Notes: generated from the letters alone by a model not told the origin. Counted from the stretch's first letter, positions 1-7,590 are shown. The stretch is 33,458 nt of DNA from Clostridia bacterium (GCA_017547655.1 JAFYPF010000005.1:1-33458); one strand, 5' to 3'. A program made the numbers and translations.

Positions 1-18
1 AAAAACATATTCAAACAA

Positions 19-63
19 CCCCTCAGTCAGCTTCGCTGACAGCTCCCCTTACACAGAGGAGCC
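19..63. repeat. Dispersed two-hairpin repeat, left-edge copy
   Basis: Two short stems sit in series. The first is GTCAGC (26-31), loop TTC, GCTGAC (35-40). The second pairs GCTCC (42-46) with GGAGC (58-62). The same arrangement (CTCAGT, stem, TTC loop, stem, AGCTCC, GGAGCC) recurs twice inside the tandem repeat near 27.9-28.0 kb with different stem bases, so this is a dispersed element of the genome. I recognise such CTCAGTC..AGCTCC..GGAGCC elements as common in gut Firmicutes. Their function is unknown. Confidence 0.6.
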
Positions 64-105
64 TACCGCTGCGGCGGGATTGCTCAACGGCAAAAGCCTC
101 TTTTG

Positions 106-128
106 AACCACCAGCTTAGCTGGTGGTT
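106..128. repeat. REP-like palindrome (ACCACC..GGTGGT type)
   Basis: A perfect 10-bp inverted repeat AACCACCAGC / GCTGGTGGTT has a TTA loop. It shares its plan (ACCACC-R-GC-TTA-GC-Y-GGTGGT) with the longer palindrome at 27651-27683 that abuts the transposase remnant. Both may therefore belong to one REP family mobilised by RAYT enzymes. It is followed by TTTT on the plus strand, so it could also act as a weak terminator. Confidence 0.5.
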
Positions 129-143
129 TTCATATACCAATCA

Positions 144-182
144 GAGGGGGTATGGTCAAATTCCATACCCCCTCATTTTTTT
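144..182 (+). terminator. Rho-independent terminator
   Basis: A 12-bp perfect stem (GAGGGGGTATGG 144-155 with its complement 163-174) and a 7-nt loop are followed by ATTTTTTT on the plus strand. The T-tract orientation suggests it ends a plus-strand transcript arriving from outside the left edge. The stem could also stop the minus-strand HAD gene that ends at 185, although no good T-tract follows on that strand. Confidence 0.75.
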
Positions 183-184
183 AG

Positions 185-898
185 TTAAATTAGAATATCA
201 ACGTAATCAAGAAGGTCTGCAAAGCTTCCTGATTTGTAACAGGATATATTCTTATTTTCACTGTTTATAAGACAATCGGTAAGAAGAAACACCTTCATTC
301 CAATTTTCTCCGCCGTCATATCATCCGAAACGTCATTTCCTACCATAAGACATTCTTCGGGGAGAACGCCTAACTTTTCGGCTATCTCTTTATAATATCT
401 AACGTCGGGCTTGCAAAAACAACATTTATCATAAGACGTATAGTATTCAAAATCGTCTGCATTAACCCCTGCCCAAGCCATTCGGCTTAAATTAGCTTCA
501 TCGGGAAATATCGGCTTTGTCGCAACAACGGTAACAAGCCCCTTTTTCTTTATTTCCTTTACCGCCTTATCAGCCTCGGGATTATATCCGCATACGTCTT
601 TCAGCTGTTGAAACTCATTTAAGTAAAATTCACGCAAAACACCGATTTTATCGTCTGTCTTTTCGGGAAAGCCTTTGTTAAAGCAGTCCCAAAAAACTTC
701 TTCATTTACCCTGCTCCCGTCGCTCTGCTCGACTGCGGTAACGCCGGCCCATATAACCTTTACAAGTTTTTTCGGATCGTCATACCCGTAAGGATAAAGT
801 TTTGTAGCAAGAAGCTTAAAATATTCTCTGAAAAACTGCTCTTGCTCCATAGGCAAAAGTGTTCCGTCAAGATCAAACAATACTGCCTTTATCTTCAT
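185..898 (-). CDS. HAD family hydrolase (phosphatase)
   Basis: A 237-residue soluble protein of the haloacid dehalogenase superfamily, probably a small-molecule phosphatase. The N-terminal motif I is DLDGTL (residues 9-14), where the first Asp is the nucleophile. A Lys in the ATKP/CKPD region (about 128-165) fits motifs II/III, and the Mg-binding motif IV is VGNDVSDD (about 191-198). A helical cap domain lies between motifs I and II. The substrate cannot be read from the sequence. It is the last gene of a minus-strand run (DegV, FakA-like, MarR, HAD) and starts 19 bp after the MarR stop, behind a GAGGAA ribosome site. The family is common and broad, so the class is secure but the reaction is not. 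Confidence 0.85.
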   Translation of the reverse strand: MKIKAVLFDLDGTLLPMEQEQFFREYFKLLATKLYPYGYDDPKKLVKVIWAGVTAVEQSDGSRVNEEVFWDCFNKGFPEKTDDKIGVLREFYLNEFQQLKDVCGYNPEADKAVKEIKKKGLVTVVATKPIFPDEANLSRMAWAGVNADDFEYYTSYDKCCFCKPDVRYYKEIAEKLGVLPEECLMVGNDVSDDMTAEKIGMKVFLLTDCLINSENKNISCYKSGSFADLLDYVDILI

Positions 899-917
899 TT
901 ATTACCGTATTCCTCAA

Positions 918-1373
918 TCATTTATCATATTTTTTGCATATATTTTCAAGATTGCTGCTAATGAGAGATAAACTGCGATAAAATACAACTCTGTCCTCTT
1001 CCGAAAGACCGTTTCCCGCCTCGTTAAGCACGCTGTCTATCTTTTGAGATAATTTTTCTGCTATTATTTTACCCTTTTCGGTCAACTTCATATTCGCTCT
1101 GTAGCGTTTTTTTATGCCCTCAGGATATTCAACGTACCCCTCGTTCTCAAGCTGAACTATCGAACGGGAAATAGCCGCCTTGTCTTCATCACAAATCTCG
1201 CAAAGCTCTGTTGCCGTCATATTTCCGTATATATACAAATAATACAAACATGAAACGTGAGGACTTTTTAAATTATATTCAGCCATTTCTTCGGTCTTGA
1301 TTCTCTGAATACTTCTTCGCGTCTTTGTCATCAAAACCGTAAACAGTTTAAATCTTTCCTTCATTTCATTCAC
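918..1373 (-). CDS. MarR family transcriptional regulator
   Basis: A protein of up to 151 residues with a MarR winged helix. The helix-turn-helix is near residues 53-75 (MTATELCEICDEDKAAISRS), followed by the wing with RYRANMKLTEKGK, a common MarR signature. Flanking helices form the dimer interface. It lies 13 bp downstream of the FakA-like gene and 19 bp upstream of the HAD gene, so it is probably co-transcribed with the fatty-acid kinase genes. MarR-type proteins such as FabT regulate membrane lipid synthesis in other Firmicutes, so a link with exogenous fatty acid use is a reasonable inference, but nothing here proves a ligand. The start may instead be the fourth codon (ATG at 1362-1364), which has better spacing from a GGTGA ribosome site. 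Confidence 0.88.
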   Translation of the reverse strand: MNEMKERFKLFTVLMTKTRRSIQRIKTEEMAEYNLKSPHVSCLYYLYIYGNMTATELCEICDEDKAAISRSIVQLENEGYVEYPEGIKKRYRANMKLTEKGKIIAEKLSQKIDSVLNEAGNGLSEEDRVVFYRSLSLISSNLENICKKYDK

Positions 1374-1386
1374 CGTTTCTTATTTC

Positions 1387-3117
1387 TTATTCCGCAACAA
1401 AAATATAAGGATATACCTCTTGACCGCCGTCAACAAAATATATTTCTACAGACGGGTGAACCTCTTTGATGTACGTCTCAAGAGCCATACACTCATCAGC
1501 ATTCGAGTCCTTCCCCGTAAATCCTGTAATCATAAACTTTCCGTCAGCACTCAAAAGCATTGATACAAGCAGCTTTGCCGCTTCAAGTCTGTCAGGCTCC
1601 GATACAACTATCTGTTTTTCAATAATTCCTATTGTATCACCTTTGCTTATATGAACCCCGTTCATATCGGCATCACGAATAGAGGGAGAAATATAACCCG
1701 CCGTAACCCTCTTCATCGCCTTCATCATCTCTTCGATAATAGCATCCGGACTGTCATTATTAAGCTCTGCTGACGATATTGCAACATAACCCGTACCGAT
1801 ATTCTTACTTGGAATAACGTGTACTTTCGCCTTGTCATATATTTCAGCCGCTTGAGTCGCCGCCATTATAATATTACCGTTATTGGGAAACACAAATATA
1901 TGCTCTGCCGACACCTTGGCGAATGCGTCAAGAAAATCGTTTGTCGAGGGGTTCTGTGTCTGTCCGCCCTGAACTATCTCGTCTGTGCCAAGCTCCTTGA
2001 ACAATGCTTCAACACCGGGGCCGTTCGTTACTGCAACGATACCGTATTTTTTATCGGGAGCTTTTTTCTCGTCATTTGCCTGTTTTTCAGCCTTAAGCTC
2101 ATCATTTTCTTGGTTTTCGGTATGCTGCAATGACATATTCTCAATCTTTATTGTAATAAATTCTCCAAATCCACGACAATATTCAAGCACCTTTTCTGGT
2201 GTCATCGTATGAACGTGCAATTTAACTATGCTTTCTGTTTTAAAGCACACTACGGAATTGCCTATCTCACACAAAAATGCCTTAAGCGGCTCTATATCAA
2301 AACCCTCAACATCTGTCTTTGCGTTCATAAGCTGAATAAGAAGCTCAGTGCAATAACCGTATTCCATAACGCTGTCAGGACCGAAATCAGTATCTATCGC
2401 AGCAGTATTAACCTTTGATACCTCCGAGGTGGAATCAAAACTAATTTGCTCTCCGTTAAGAACTCTGTTAAATCCATCCATTATGTAGAAAAGACCTGCG
2501 CCGCCGCTGTCAACAACGCCCGCCTCCTTGAGAACAGCCAACGCTTCGGGAGTTCTTTCAAGAGAAGCATACATCTCTTTTACAAGGTCTCCGAAAAGAG
2601 ACCTTATCGTACTTTGTGGGGTAATTCTGTTTACCGCATATTCAACCGACTCACGCGCAACGGTAAGTATTGTTCCCTCTGCGGGATGCATTACGGAAGC
2701 ATAAGCCTGCTCAACGCCTTTTTTCAGCGCCTCGCCCATTGTCATAACGTCAGCCTTTTTGGACTTGTCAAGTCCCTTCGAAAGTCCCGAGAAAAACTGC
2801 GAAAGAATAACGCCCGAGTTTCCTCGCGCACCGAGAAGCATACCATGCGATATAGCTTTCATAACTGCGGCAATATCGTCCGAATCCATATTCTCGACAG
2901 CGGCAATACCGCTTTCGATAGTCATTCTCATATTATCGCCCGTATCTCCGTCGGGAACAGGGAAAACGTTAAGCTTGTTAACTTCATCCGATTTTGAGCG
3001 CAGTCTCGCAGCACCGCCCAACGCCATCTTCTTAAGCAATGCGCCGCCTATTGATTTAAGCTCTTTAGAAACTCCGCTTTTCTTTGCGGTTGTCTTCTTT
3101 TTCTTTTCTTTAACCAT
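1387..3117 (-). CDS. fakA: DAK2-domain fatty acid kinase FakA-like (YloV family)
   Basis: A 576-residue cytoplasmic kinase of the FakA/YloV family, which phosphorylates fatty acids held by a DegV/FakB partner. The N-terminal DhaL/DAK2 domain shows the nucleotide/Mg motif NVFPVPDGDTGDN (about 50-62) and GARGNSGVILSQFF (about 97-110). A central domain follows, then a C-terminal DegV-like domain beginning around residue 358 (GIVAVTNGPGVEALF) that ends in IYFVDGGQEVYPYIF, typical of the family. A Lys-rich N-terminal tail of about 20 residues precedes the kinase fold, and an acidic/Lys-rich linker lies near 335-357. The gene lies about 50 bp downstream of a degV-type gene, matching the functional FakA/FakB pairing. 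Lengths near 550 are usual. The assignment is strong for the family and good for the role. Confidence 0.88.
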   Translation of the reverse strand: MVKEKKKKTTAKKSGVSKELKSIGGALLKKMALGGAARLRSKSDEVNKLNVFPVPDGDTGDNMRMTIESGIAAVENMDSDDIAAVMKAISHGMLLGARGNSGVILSQFFSGLSKGLDKSKKADVMTMGEALKKGVEQAYASVMHPAEGTILTVARESVEYAVNRITPQSTIRSLFGDLVKEMYASLERTPEALAVLKEAGVVDSGGAGLFYIMDGFNRVLNGEQISFDSTSEVSKVNTAAIDTDFGPDSVMEYGYCTELLIQLMNAKTDVEGFDIEPLKAFLCEIGNSVVCFKTESIVKLHVHTMTPEKVLEYCRGFGEFITIKIENMSLQHTENQENDELKAEKQANDEKKAPDKKYGIVAVTNGPGVEALFKELGTDEIVQGGQTQNPSTNDFLDAFAKVSAEHIFVFPNNGNIIMAATQAAEIYDKAKVHVIPSKNIGTGYVAISSAELNNDSPDAIIEEMMKAMKRVTAGYISPSIRDADMNGVHISKGDTIGIIEKQIVVSEPDRLEAAKLLVSMLLSADGKFMITGFTGKDSNADECMALETYIKEVHPSVEIYFVDGGQEVYPYIFVAE

Positions 3118-3167
3118 AATAATTATCCCTTTTCATCACGCTTGTAAACACTTAAACCGCTAAATAA

Positions 3168-4034
3168 TTATCTCTCTTTACCAACAAAGAAGAAAGCAAG
3201 TACACCGGGACCGGTGTGTGCGCCTATAACCGGACCTACGTCTGTTATTATCTCAACGTCAACACCATGCTTGCTTTTTATAATAGATGCAAGATATTCC
3301 GCATCAGCCAAGCAATCGCCGTGAGAAATAAACAACGTTCCCTCTTTTGTATTAAGCGCCAATTCGTCATATTTTTGAGCCAAAGCTTCAACTGAAGTTC
3401 TTCTGCCTCTAACCTTTGTCATATTTATAAGATGTCCCTCATTGTCCATATGAAGAACGGGTTTAATACCAAGCACGTTACCTACAAAAGCAACCGTCGG
3501 ACTGATTCTTCCGCCCCTCTTCAAGTACATCAAGTCATCAACAGTAAACCAATGGCAAAGATTCGGTCTCAAATCTTCGGCAAATTTCGCCGCCTCTTCA
3601 ATCGTTGCGCCTTCGTTCTTCTTCTTTAAAGTAAGATAAAGAATAAGTCCAAAACCTGCCGATGCCGAAAGAGTATCTACTGCAATAATCTTTCTGTCGG
3701 GATATTTTTCCTGAAGCTGAAGCGCCGCAAGTCTTCCCGAATTATAAGTGGTGCTAAGTCCCGAAGAAAATCCTAAATAAAGAACATCTAACCCGTTTTC
3801 AAGATATTTTTCAAAGCTCTGTGAAAAAATTTCAACGTTTACTGCAGCAGTCTTTGCAACACCGCCCTCACGCATCTTTTCATAAAACTCCGTTGATGTC
3901 AAATCAAAGTTTGAATATTCCTTTTCTTCTCCATCAAATCTGAATGTAAGACTGCAAAAAGGAACGCCCCATTTTTCAAGTATCTCCGGCTTTATATCAC
4001 AAGCCGAATCGGTTATAATAATATATTCACTCAT
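3168..4034 (-). CDS. DegV family fatty-acid-binding protein (FakB-like)
   Basis: A 288-residue DegV family protein. It opens with IITDSACDIKPE (residues 5-16), the usual DegV start. It carries the SSGLSTTYNSGR stretch (about 89-100) and VDTLSASAGFGL (about 118-129), which in characterised FakB proteins line the pocket binding the fatty acid head group, and later GRISP and the C-terminal GPVIGAHTGPGVLAFFF. In the Fak system FakB presents an acyl chain to FakA, and the acyl-phosphate enters phospholipid synthesis. The FakA-like gene is directly downstream, so this is probably its partner. Genomes often hold several FakB paralogs with different acyl preference, and that preference cannot be read here. 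It is the first gene after the consensus promoter at 4103-4131. Confidence 0.9.
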   Translation of the reverse strand: MSEYIIITDSACDIKPEILEKWGVPFCSLTFRFDGEEKEYSNFDLTSTEFYEKMREGGVAKTAAVNVEIFSQSFEKYLENGLDVLYLGFSSGLSTTYNSGRLAALQLQEKYPDRKIIAVDTLSASAGFGLILYLTLKKKNEGATIEEAAKFAEDLRPNLCHWFTVDDLMYLKRGGRISPTVAFVGNVLGIKPVLHMDNEGHLINMTKVRGRRTSVEALAQKYDELALNTKEGTLFISHGDCLADAEYLASIIKSKHGVDVEIITDVGPVIGAHTGPGVLAFFFVGKER

Positions 4035-4102
4035 TATTTTTTACTCCTGTTTTCATAAAATTTAGTCGTAAAATACAATTCTCCAATAATAATATTTTCC
4101 TT

Positions 4103-4131
4103 ATTATACCATCCCTATGTTGTTTTGTCAA
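4103..4131 (-). promoter_or_regulatory. Sigma-A promoter of the DegV/FakA/MarR/HAD operon
   Basis: On the minus strand a perfect TTGACA (4131-4126) and a perfect TATAAT (4108-4103) are separated by 17 bp. The predicted start is near 4096, giving a leader of about 60 nt. The 50 bp upstream (about 4133-4190) is nearly pure A+T and could act as an UP element. Confidence 0.8.
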
Positions 4132-4202
4132 CAATATAATATATAATATATATAGTACAATATTTAATATAATATTTAATACACAGCAAGAAAATTCCAC
4201 AC

Positions 4203-4228
4203 AAAAAAAGGGCGGATAAAAAACGCCC
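4203..4228 (-). terminator. Terminator of the ZIP transporter gene
   Basis: Read on the minus strand, GGGCG and CGCCC (plus positions 4228-4224 and 4214-4210) form a short stem with a 9-nt AT loop, followed directly by seven T. It lies 19 bp after the stop of the ZIP gene and isolates it from the downstream operon promoter. Confidence 0.65.
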
Positions 4229-4246
4229 ATATAAATATTATTTTTA

Positions 4247-4999
4247 TCAACCTAACAATACGTCGGTTACAAGCATTACGCAAAAGCCTACGAGTAATGC
4301 ATAAGTTGCGCCGCGCTCACTTCCGTGCGCGTGGGTTTCGGGTATCATCTCGTCGCTTATAACATAAAGCATCGTTCCGCCCGCAAACGCCAAAGCAAAC
4401 GGTAATATCGCCGACGCTACAGTTACCGCAAAATAGCCTATCAAAGTTCCGACAACCTCAACAAGTCCCGTTATCATAGCGCAAACAAACGTCTTCTTCG
4501 GTGTTACTCCCGCCGCCAACATAGGCCCTATTATAACCATTCCCTCGGGAATATTCTGCAAAGCAATACCGCCCGCTATTATAAGCGCCTGCGTTACGTC
4601 CCCTGCACCAAAGCCTACGCCTGCGGCAATACCCTCGGGTAAATTATGTATAGCTATCGCCAATACAAACAGCAATACCTTATTAAGATTTTCATTCTTG
4701 TGCGGCTCTATATCAGCACCAACTATCTTATGCAAGTGAGGAACAATCTTGTCAATAACGTTTAGACACAACGCCCCCGCAAATATTCCCGCAACGGTAA
4801 TCAATATCCCGTATTTGCCTCCGCATTCAAGAGACGGCAAAATAAGCCCCAATACCGCCGCCGCAAGCATTACGCCTGCTGCGAACGACAGTATGATATC
4901 GGAAAATTTGTGGCTTATCTTCTTAAAAGCAAAGCCTATTATCGATCCTATAAGCGTCGCTCCTCCGACTCCGAGAGCCGTCAACAATACCATTTCCAT
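4247..4999 (-). CDS. ZIP family metal transporter
   Basis: A 250-residue polytopic membrane protein with about eight hydrophobic segments. The ZIP metal site is visible as HNLPEGIAAGVG in one helix and QNIPEGMVIIGP in the next. The second motif has Gln where ZupT-type proteins have His, as in the GufA/ZIP11-like branch. A cytoplasmic His-containing loop (KIVPHLHKIVGADIEPHK) precedes the first motif. It most likely imports Zn(II) or another divalent metal across the cytoplasmic membrane. It is a monocistronic gene with its own terminator at 4203-4228. A GAGGG ribosome site precedes the ATG. No metal-regulator operator was recognised in the 77-bp upstream gap. Confidence 0.88.
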   Translation of the reverse strand: MEMVLLTALGVGGATLIGSIIGFAFKKISHKFSDIILSFAAGVMLAAAVLGLILPSLECGGKYGILITVAGIFAGALCLNVIDKIVPHLHKIVGADIEPHKNENLNKVLLFVLAIAIHNLPEGIAAGVGFGAGDVTQALIIAGGIALQNIPEGMVIIGPMLAAGVTPKKTFVCAMITGLVEVVGTLIGYFAVTVASAILPFALAFAGGTMLYVISDEMIPETHAHGSERGATYALLVGFCVMLVTDVLLG

Positions 5000-5036
5000 T
5001 TATTATCCCTCTTTTTTACTTTAATTTTATACGACA

Positions 5037-5063
5037 AATTGCCGTCTTGTGAAGACGGCAATT
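5037..5063. terminator. Perfect hairpin downstream of rubredoxin
   Basis: A 12-bp perfect inverted repeat (AATTGCCGTCTT 5037-5048, complement 5052-5063) has a 3-nt loop and flanking AT-rich runs. It lies 13 bp past the rubredoxin stop and before the ZIP gene, so it probably ends the oxygen-defence operon. The T-tract is imperfect on both strands. Confidence 0.6.
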
Positions 5064-5076
5064 ATTATTTTGATTT

Positions 5077-5235
5077 TTATGCTTCGCTGAAATTAGACTT
5101 ATCTACTCCGCAGATAGGGCATACGAAATCCTCCGTAACGTCTCCCCATTTTGTTCCTGCACGAATGCCCTGACTCTGTTCGCCGGACGCTTCGTCATAT
5201 TCATATCCGCATATATTACATACATATTTTTTCAT
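5077..5235 (-). CDS. Rubredoxin (52 residues)
   Basis: A short ORF encoding a 52-residue protein that starts MKKYVCNICGYEYDEASG. The two iron-binding pairs are C6-x2-C9 (VCNICGYEY) and C39-x2-C42 (VCPICGVDKSNF), with Trp30 between them. This is the standard single-domain rubredoxin layout and length. It carries single electrons at low potential in the cytoplasm, here most likely to the desulfoferrodoxin and/or the flavodiiron protein encoded just upstream. The start is supported by CGGAGG about 9 nt before the ATG, and the gene lies 27 bp after desulfoferrodoxin in the same operon. The call is very secure because the sequence is diagnostic. Confidence 0.96.
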   Translation of the reverse strand: MKKYVCNICGYEYDEASGEQSQGIRAGTKWGDVTEDFVCPICGVDKSNFSEA

Positions 5236-5262
5236 TATAAATTTCCTCCGTATCTTCGTTAA

Positions 5263-5643
5263 TTAAAGGTCTGCCTTCCAAAGGCCGTGAAGATTACAAT
5301 ATGCATATACTGCAACTGCTTTTTCTTCGGCAAGAGCAAACGTTACCTTCGGCTCTTCTCCGGGCGCAAGATTCTTTCTCTGACCACCATTGTCTGTCTG
5401 AAGATAAACCCACATTATGCTGTGCTCCTCAGTCATAGGGTGAGCTACCGAGCCTATCTCAACGGTTACAAGATTGCCCTCAACCTTTGCAACGGGTATA
5501 TGCTTTTCGTGGCTTGCCTCAACCACTCCCGGCTCAAGCTTTGTCATCTTCTGTCCGCAACATACCACGGGAACCCCAGACTCCTTAATAAGTCCAACGA
5601 TATTGCCGCAATGTTCGCAAATATAAAATTTGTTATCACTCAT
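5263..5643 (-). CDS. Desulfoferrodoxin (2Fe superoxide reductase)
   Basis: A 126-residue superoxide reductase that reduces superoxide to H2O2 without making O2. Centre I ligands are C9, C12, C28 and C29 (YICEHC and VVCCG). Centre II ligands are H48 (EKHIP), H68 and H74 (VAHPMTEEHSI), C116 and H119 (YCNLHG). This is the full set of a class I desulfoferrodoxin. An in-frame ATG eight codons upstream exists, but GGAGG stands correctly before the ATG at 5641-5643 and the resulting length matches the family, so I chose that start. It lies between the flavodiiron protein (33 bp away) and rubredoxin, its probable electron donor, in a classic anaerobe oxygen-defence operon. Confidence 0.96.
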   Translation of the reverse strand: MSDNKFYICEHCGNIVGLIKESGVPVVCCGQKMTKLEPGVVEASHEKHIPVAKVEGNLVTVEIGSVAHPMTEEHSIMWVYLQTDNGGQRKNLAPGEEPKVTFALAEEKAVAVYAYCNLHGLWKADL

Positions 5644-5676
5644 AATAATTTCCTCCAAAATTGTCATTTATATTAT

Positions 5677-7467
5677 TTATTCAATAGGTTCAAAATCAGC
5701 CGCCCCATGCTTACACAAAGGACATACTATATCTTCGGGAAGTTCTTCTCCCTCGTATACGTATCCGCATATTCTGCACACATATCCTTTTTTACCTTCC
5801 ACCTTCGGCTTCGGCTTAACATTATTATGATAATATGTGTACGTCATCGTCTCCTTATCGGATATAACTCTCGACTCGCTTACCGAGCATATAAACATCC
5901 CGTGTGTATCAAGGTCTATATACTGTTCAACCTTAAGTGACATAAATGAATTGATATATCTCGGCAAGAACACCAAACCGTTATCCGAACGGAGAGGCGT
6001 ACAATCCTTAAACTTATCAACGTTTCTTCCGCTTGCAAATCCAAACTTTTCAAATACCGAGAAAGGCGTATCTACCGTCAGGCAGTTTATATTCATCTTT
6101 TCGGTCTGCTTGATAACGTGGTGTGAGTAATTATCTTTGTTTATAGTAACGGCAATTCTGTTGGGAACGTTAGTCACCTGTGTTACAGTATTTACGATAA
6201 GTCCGTTATCCTTTTTGCCGTCGTTCGACGTTACAACGTATAGTCCGTATCCGATATTAAAGAGGGCTGTTAAGTCACTCTTGTTAGCCGTTTCCGACCT
6301 CTGCGCCAAGTAATCCTTGCAAAGCTCGTTAACTAACCTTTTCAACTGCTCGGCGCTTTCTTCGTTAAGAGCAGACAATATTCTTACTGTAGTATCGGTG
6401 TAGGTTATGTTCTTGCATTTCTCGAGCATACCCCTCATAACCTTTGCCGCCAAAGGCGCCCAGCTTCCGTTTTCGATAAGGGCAACCGTTCTGTTGCTGA
6501 AATTCCTTTCAACAAGATGATTTATAAACTCTCGCATAAACGGAAATATTTCAGCATTATAGGTAGTTGTCGCAAGAACAATCTTGCTGTATCTGAACGC
6601 ATCCTCAACCGCTTCTGCCATATCGCATCTTGCAAGGTCGTTTACGACCACCTTTGGACAACCGTTATTTTCCAAAGCCTCCGCAAGTTTGAGAACCGCC
6701 TTTTTGGTGTTCCCATACACAGAGGTATAACAAATAACAACTCCCTCTTCCTCAGGCTGATAGCTTGACCATGTATTATAAAGATCAATGTAATAACCTA
6801 AATTCTCTTTCAAAACAGGCCCGTGCAAGGGACAAATTATTTCTATATCAATCCCTGCGGCTTTTTTCAGAAGCGCCTGAACCTGCGCGCCGTACTTTCC
6901 TACGATACCTATATAGTAGCGCCTTGCCTCGCAAGCCCAATCCTCTTCAATGTCAAGAGCGCCAAATTTACCAAATCCGTCAGCCGAAAACAAAACCTTA
7001 TCGGTCGAATCGTATGTTACAATAACCTCGGGCCAATGCACCATAGGCGCAGCTACGAAAGCAAGATTATGCCTACCGAGAGAAAGCTGACTTCCCTCTC
7101 CTACAACCATCTGTCTTTCGGCAAAATCGGTACCGAAAAAGTTCTTCATCATCTTGAATGCTTTTTCAGAGGATACGATTTTCGCATCGGGGTAGGTCTT
7201 AATAAAATTCATTATATTTGCCGAATGGTCGGGTTCCATATGCTGAATTATAAGATAATCGGGCTTTCTGTCTCCTAAAGTATTCTGCAAATTATCAAGC
7301 CATTCGTGAGTAAAGTTTGCATCAACAGTATCCATTACGGCTATCTTTTCGTCCATAATAACGTAAGAATTATACGCCATTCCATTCGGTACGTTGTACT
7401 GACCTTCAAACAAATCAACTTTGCGGTCGTTTACTCCTACATATTTTATATCCTTGGTAATAATCAT
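5677..7467 (-). CDS. Flavodiiron protein fused to flavin reductase and rubredoxin domains
   Basis: A 596-residue modular O2 (or NO) reductase. Residues 1-240 form the metallo-beta-lactamase-like diiron domain with H76, E78, D80, H81 (HMEPDH), H144, D163 and H215, a full ligand set. Residues about 243-390 are a flavodoxin domain with the FMN loop TSVYGNT. Residues about 410-545 look like a flavin-reductase (FMN-binding split barrel) domain. Residues 561-596 are a compact rubredoxin with C564, C567, C582 and C585. The protein can thus carry its own electron chain from reduced nicotinamide or flavin to the diiron site. Of two possible starts I prefer the ATG at 7465-7467, behind AAGAGG. The longer reading (to 7554) would enter the promoter region. 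It is the first gene of the operon with desulfoferrodoxin and rubredoxin, divergent from a Crp/Fnr regulator. Confidence 0.93.
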   Translation of the reverse strand: MIITKDIKYVGVNDRKVDLFEGQYNVPNGMAYNSYVIMDEKIAVMDTVDANFTHEWLDNLQNTLGDRKPDYLIIQHMEPDHSANIMNFIKTYPDAKIVSSEKAFKMMKNFFGTDFAERQMVVGEGSQLSLGRHNLAFVAAPMVHWPEVIVTYDSTDKVLFSADGFGKFGALDIEEDWACEARRYYIGIVGKYGAQVQALLKKAAGIDIEIICPLHGPVLKENLGYYIDLYNTWSSYQPEEEGVVICYTSVYGNTKKAVLKLAEALENNGCPKVVVNDLARCDMAEAVEDAFRYSKIVLATTTYNAEIFPFMREFINHLVERNFSNRTVALIENGSWAPLAAKVMRGMLEKCKNITYTDTTVRILSALNEESAEQLKRLVNELCKDYLAQRSETANKSDLTALFNIGYGLYVVTSNDGKKDNGLIVNTVTQVTNVPNRIAVTINKDNYSHHVIKQTEKMNINCLTVDTPFSVFEKFGFASGRNVDKFKDCTPLRSDNGLVFLPRYINSFMSLKVEQYIDLDTHGMFICSVSESRVISDKETMTYTYYHNNVKPKPKVEGKKGYVCRICGYVYEGEELPEDIVCPLCKHGAADFEPIE

Positions 7468-7517
7468 ATTTGTTTTACCTCTTAATAATTTATTGCTTTT
7501 TATTATAGTCAAGCCTC

Positions 7518-7546
7518 TTGCATTTCTGTAAACATTATAGTATAAT
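7518..7546 (+). promoter_or_regulatory. Sigma-A promoter of the Crp/Fnr regulator gene
   Basis: TTGCAT (7518-7523), a 17-bp spacer and TATAAT (7541-7546) predict a start near 7553. The inverted-repeat operator at 7561-7576 then lies just downstream of the start, a position that suits autorepression. Confidence 0.65.
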
Positions 7547-7562
7547 TTTTTCAATAATTATG
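7534..7562 (-). promoter_or_regulatory. Promoter of the flavodiiron operon (-10 good, -35 poor)
   Basis: On the minus strand a perfect TATAAT (7539-7534) has no recognisable -35 at 17-18 bp (CATAAT/ACATAA). The predicted start is near 7527. The operator palindrome at 7561-7576 is centred about 41.5 bp upstream of that start, the class II position for Crp/Fnr activators. This would explain the weak -35. Confidence 0.55.
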
Positions 7563-7576
7563 TTGAATTTTCAACA
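7561..7576. promoter_or_regulatory. Crp/Fnr-type operator (inverted repeat)
   Basis: TGTTGAA-TT-TTCAACA has seven-base perfect arms and a two-base centre, and resembles the TTGA..TCAA sites of Fnr/Hcp-type regulators although the spacing is two bases shorter than TTGAT-N4-ATCAA. It lies between the flavodiiron operon and the Crp/Fnr gene and is placed for activation of the former and repression of the latter. Confidence 0.6.
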
Positions 7577-7590
7577 AAATGGAGAATTTT

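Noticed and set aside
2446-2997. A 183-codon plus-strand open frame opposite the FakA-like gene
   Set aside because: The minus-strand gene has the DAK2 motifs in exactly this region, and the plus-strand frame has no ribosome site.
4133-4190. AT-repetitive stretch (AATATATA, TTTAATATAATATTTAAT) as a possible origin or attachment site
   Set aside because: It lies directly upstream of a consensus promoter, where an UP element explains it. No DnaA boxes or flanking duplication were seen.
5287-5940. A 217-codon plus-strand open frame across desulfoferrodoxin and the flavodiiron C-terminus
   Set aside because: It covers two well-identified minus-strand genes with complete metal-ligand sets. Its product is a low-complexity mix of Tyr, Cys and Asn without a family pattern.
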